A stretch of 55,078 nucleotides of DNA from Planctomycetaceae bacterium (lineage in GTDB: Bacteria > Planctomycetota > Planctomycetia > Pirellulales > Pirellulaceae), in the NCBI GenBank assembly GCA_005798335.1, contig SYJV01000507.1:1-55078 (forward strand). The letters run 5' to 3'. Position 1 is the stretch's first letter. Every line of letters begins with the position of its first letter. Of the stretch, positions 54,657 to 55,078 are shown piece after piece. The position numbers and the translations under genes were made by a program. The notes under the pieces are model-generated. The model saw nothing but the letters and a program-made list of their open reading frames with translations. It did no database searches and was not told where the DNA came from.

Positions 54657-54732
54657 AGGCAGAAACTGGTCACTAATCGCAAGGCTCCGCGTTTGTTTGA
54701 ACTGAAAATTGCGAGTTACATCCGCATCATGC

Positions 54733-55026
54733 TCAGCGATCGCTGCGGCTGACCACGCTGGGAATGTCCGTATAAGTTCGCTTGGAATAGTCGATCATCT
54801 GTTCGGCGATCCACGGCAAGCAAAAAACAAGTGCCAACACCATGGCGATAATTTTTGGGACGGCGCTCAGCGTTTGATCCTGAATCTGAGTCAACGCTTG
54901 CAGCAAACTAATAACTAGACCGACGACCATGCCTACCACCAACAATGGCGCGCCGATCAACATGGACATAAACAACGAATGACGCACTAGCTCGACCGCG
55001 TCTTGTGGATTCACTTCATACTCCAT
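54733..55026 (-). CDS. fliQ: Flagellar biosynthesis protein FliQ
   Basis: A 97-residue, two-helix protein of the flagellar export gate. VELVRHSLFMSMLIGAPLLVVGMVVGLVISLLQALTQIQDQTLSAVPKIIAMVLALVFCLPWIAEQMIDY closely follows the FliQ pattern, and the QALTQIQ(D/E)QT stretch is diagnostic. Four copies surround the FliP5R1 core in the pore. It is the first gene of the fliQ-fliR-flhB run in the window; the upstream fliP would begin beyond the right end. Confidence 0.95.
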   Translation of the reverse strand: MEYEVNPQDAVELVRHSLFMSMLIGAPLLVVGMVVGLVISLLQALTQIQDQTLSAVPKIIAMVLALVFCLPWIAEQMIDYSKRTYTDIPSVVSRSDR

Positions 55027-55078
55027 TCCCTTCAGACAAATTTTATAGGGTAGCGGAAGCCGTCAAGGCTTTCGTTTC

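Noticed and set aside
1-55078. CRISPR array, tRNA or rRNA genes
   Set aside because: No regularly spaced direct repeats and no cloverleaf or rRNA-like stretch were recognised by eye; a covariance-model scan would be decisive.

Overview
The window looks like a piece of a Planctomycetes chromosome, most likely Pirellulaceae (Rhodopirellula/Blastopirellula-like). Typical markers are three DUF1501 Tat-exported proteins, a DUF1549/DUF1553 protein, a DUF1559 prepilin-like protein, a giant secreted protein that starts with an LESRQLMAG-type planctomycete sorting motif and ends in dockerin repeats, and a large eukaryotic-type isoleucyl-tRNA synthetase. No tRNA, rRNA, CRISPR array, intact insertion sequence or prophage was recognised. 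The inventory is about 44 protein genes, two degraded genes, one gene split by an in-frame stop, one gene with a frameshift, and five palindromic repeats.

Layout. 0-5 kb: a hairpin repeat, a remnant of an HlyD-type efflux adaptor, a secreted D-apionate lactonase-like protein, and a minus-strand set (DUF1559 prepilin-like protein, carboxypeptidase-regulatory-like lipoprotein, small membrane protein). 5-9 kb: an FG-GAP/alpha-beta hydrolase fusion, a ferredoxin remnant carrying a palindromic insertion, and a divergent Nramp-like transporter. 9-16.5 kb: a five-gene minus-strand run (DUF1549/DUF1553, DUF1501, cyclase, DUF1501, glucarate-dehydratase-like enolase) that reads as an exported catabolic module. 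16.8-20.1 kb: SprT-like protease, FabH-like ketosynthase, AlgH/YqgE protein and PPP-type phosphatase. 20.3-25.4 kb: the 1718-residue metzincin/SdrD-B/GEVED/cadherin-like/cohesin-like/dockerin protein.

25.8-33 kb: a SufE-SufS fusion, an unknown membrane protein, TerC, NhaD antiporter, a gene-poor stretch, a small membrane protein and BirA. 33-38.8 kb: CelD/BcsL-type acetyltransferase, an unknown protein with an Imm1-like tail, a GlmU-like sugar nucleotidyltransferase, a hemerythrin-like protein and the third DUF1501 protein. 38.9-41.5 kb (minus): IspF, an exported dual-specificity phosphatase fused to a c-type heme motif, and an exported nitrilase-family protein. 41.7-45.7 kb (plus): an ABC-2 exporter (ATPase plus two coupled permeases) and a family 2 glycosyltransferase. 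45.8-50.7 kb: a LOG-like Rossmann protein and IleS. 50.7-55 kb: ECF sigma factor with its overlapping, stop-interrupted partner, aquaglyceroporin, and the fliQ-fliR-flhB flagellar export run, cut by the window end.

Most notable: the phosphatase/heme-motif fusion; a 132-bp palindromic element inserted in frame in a ferredoxin gene with a near-duplicated target; the cohesin-like plus dockerin architecture of the giant protein; and two genes damaged by one small lesion each (DUF1559 frameshift, in-frame TGA beside the sigma factor). All assignments come from reading the sequence; no database search was run.
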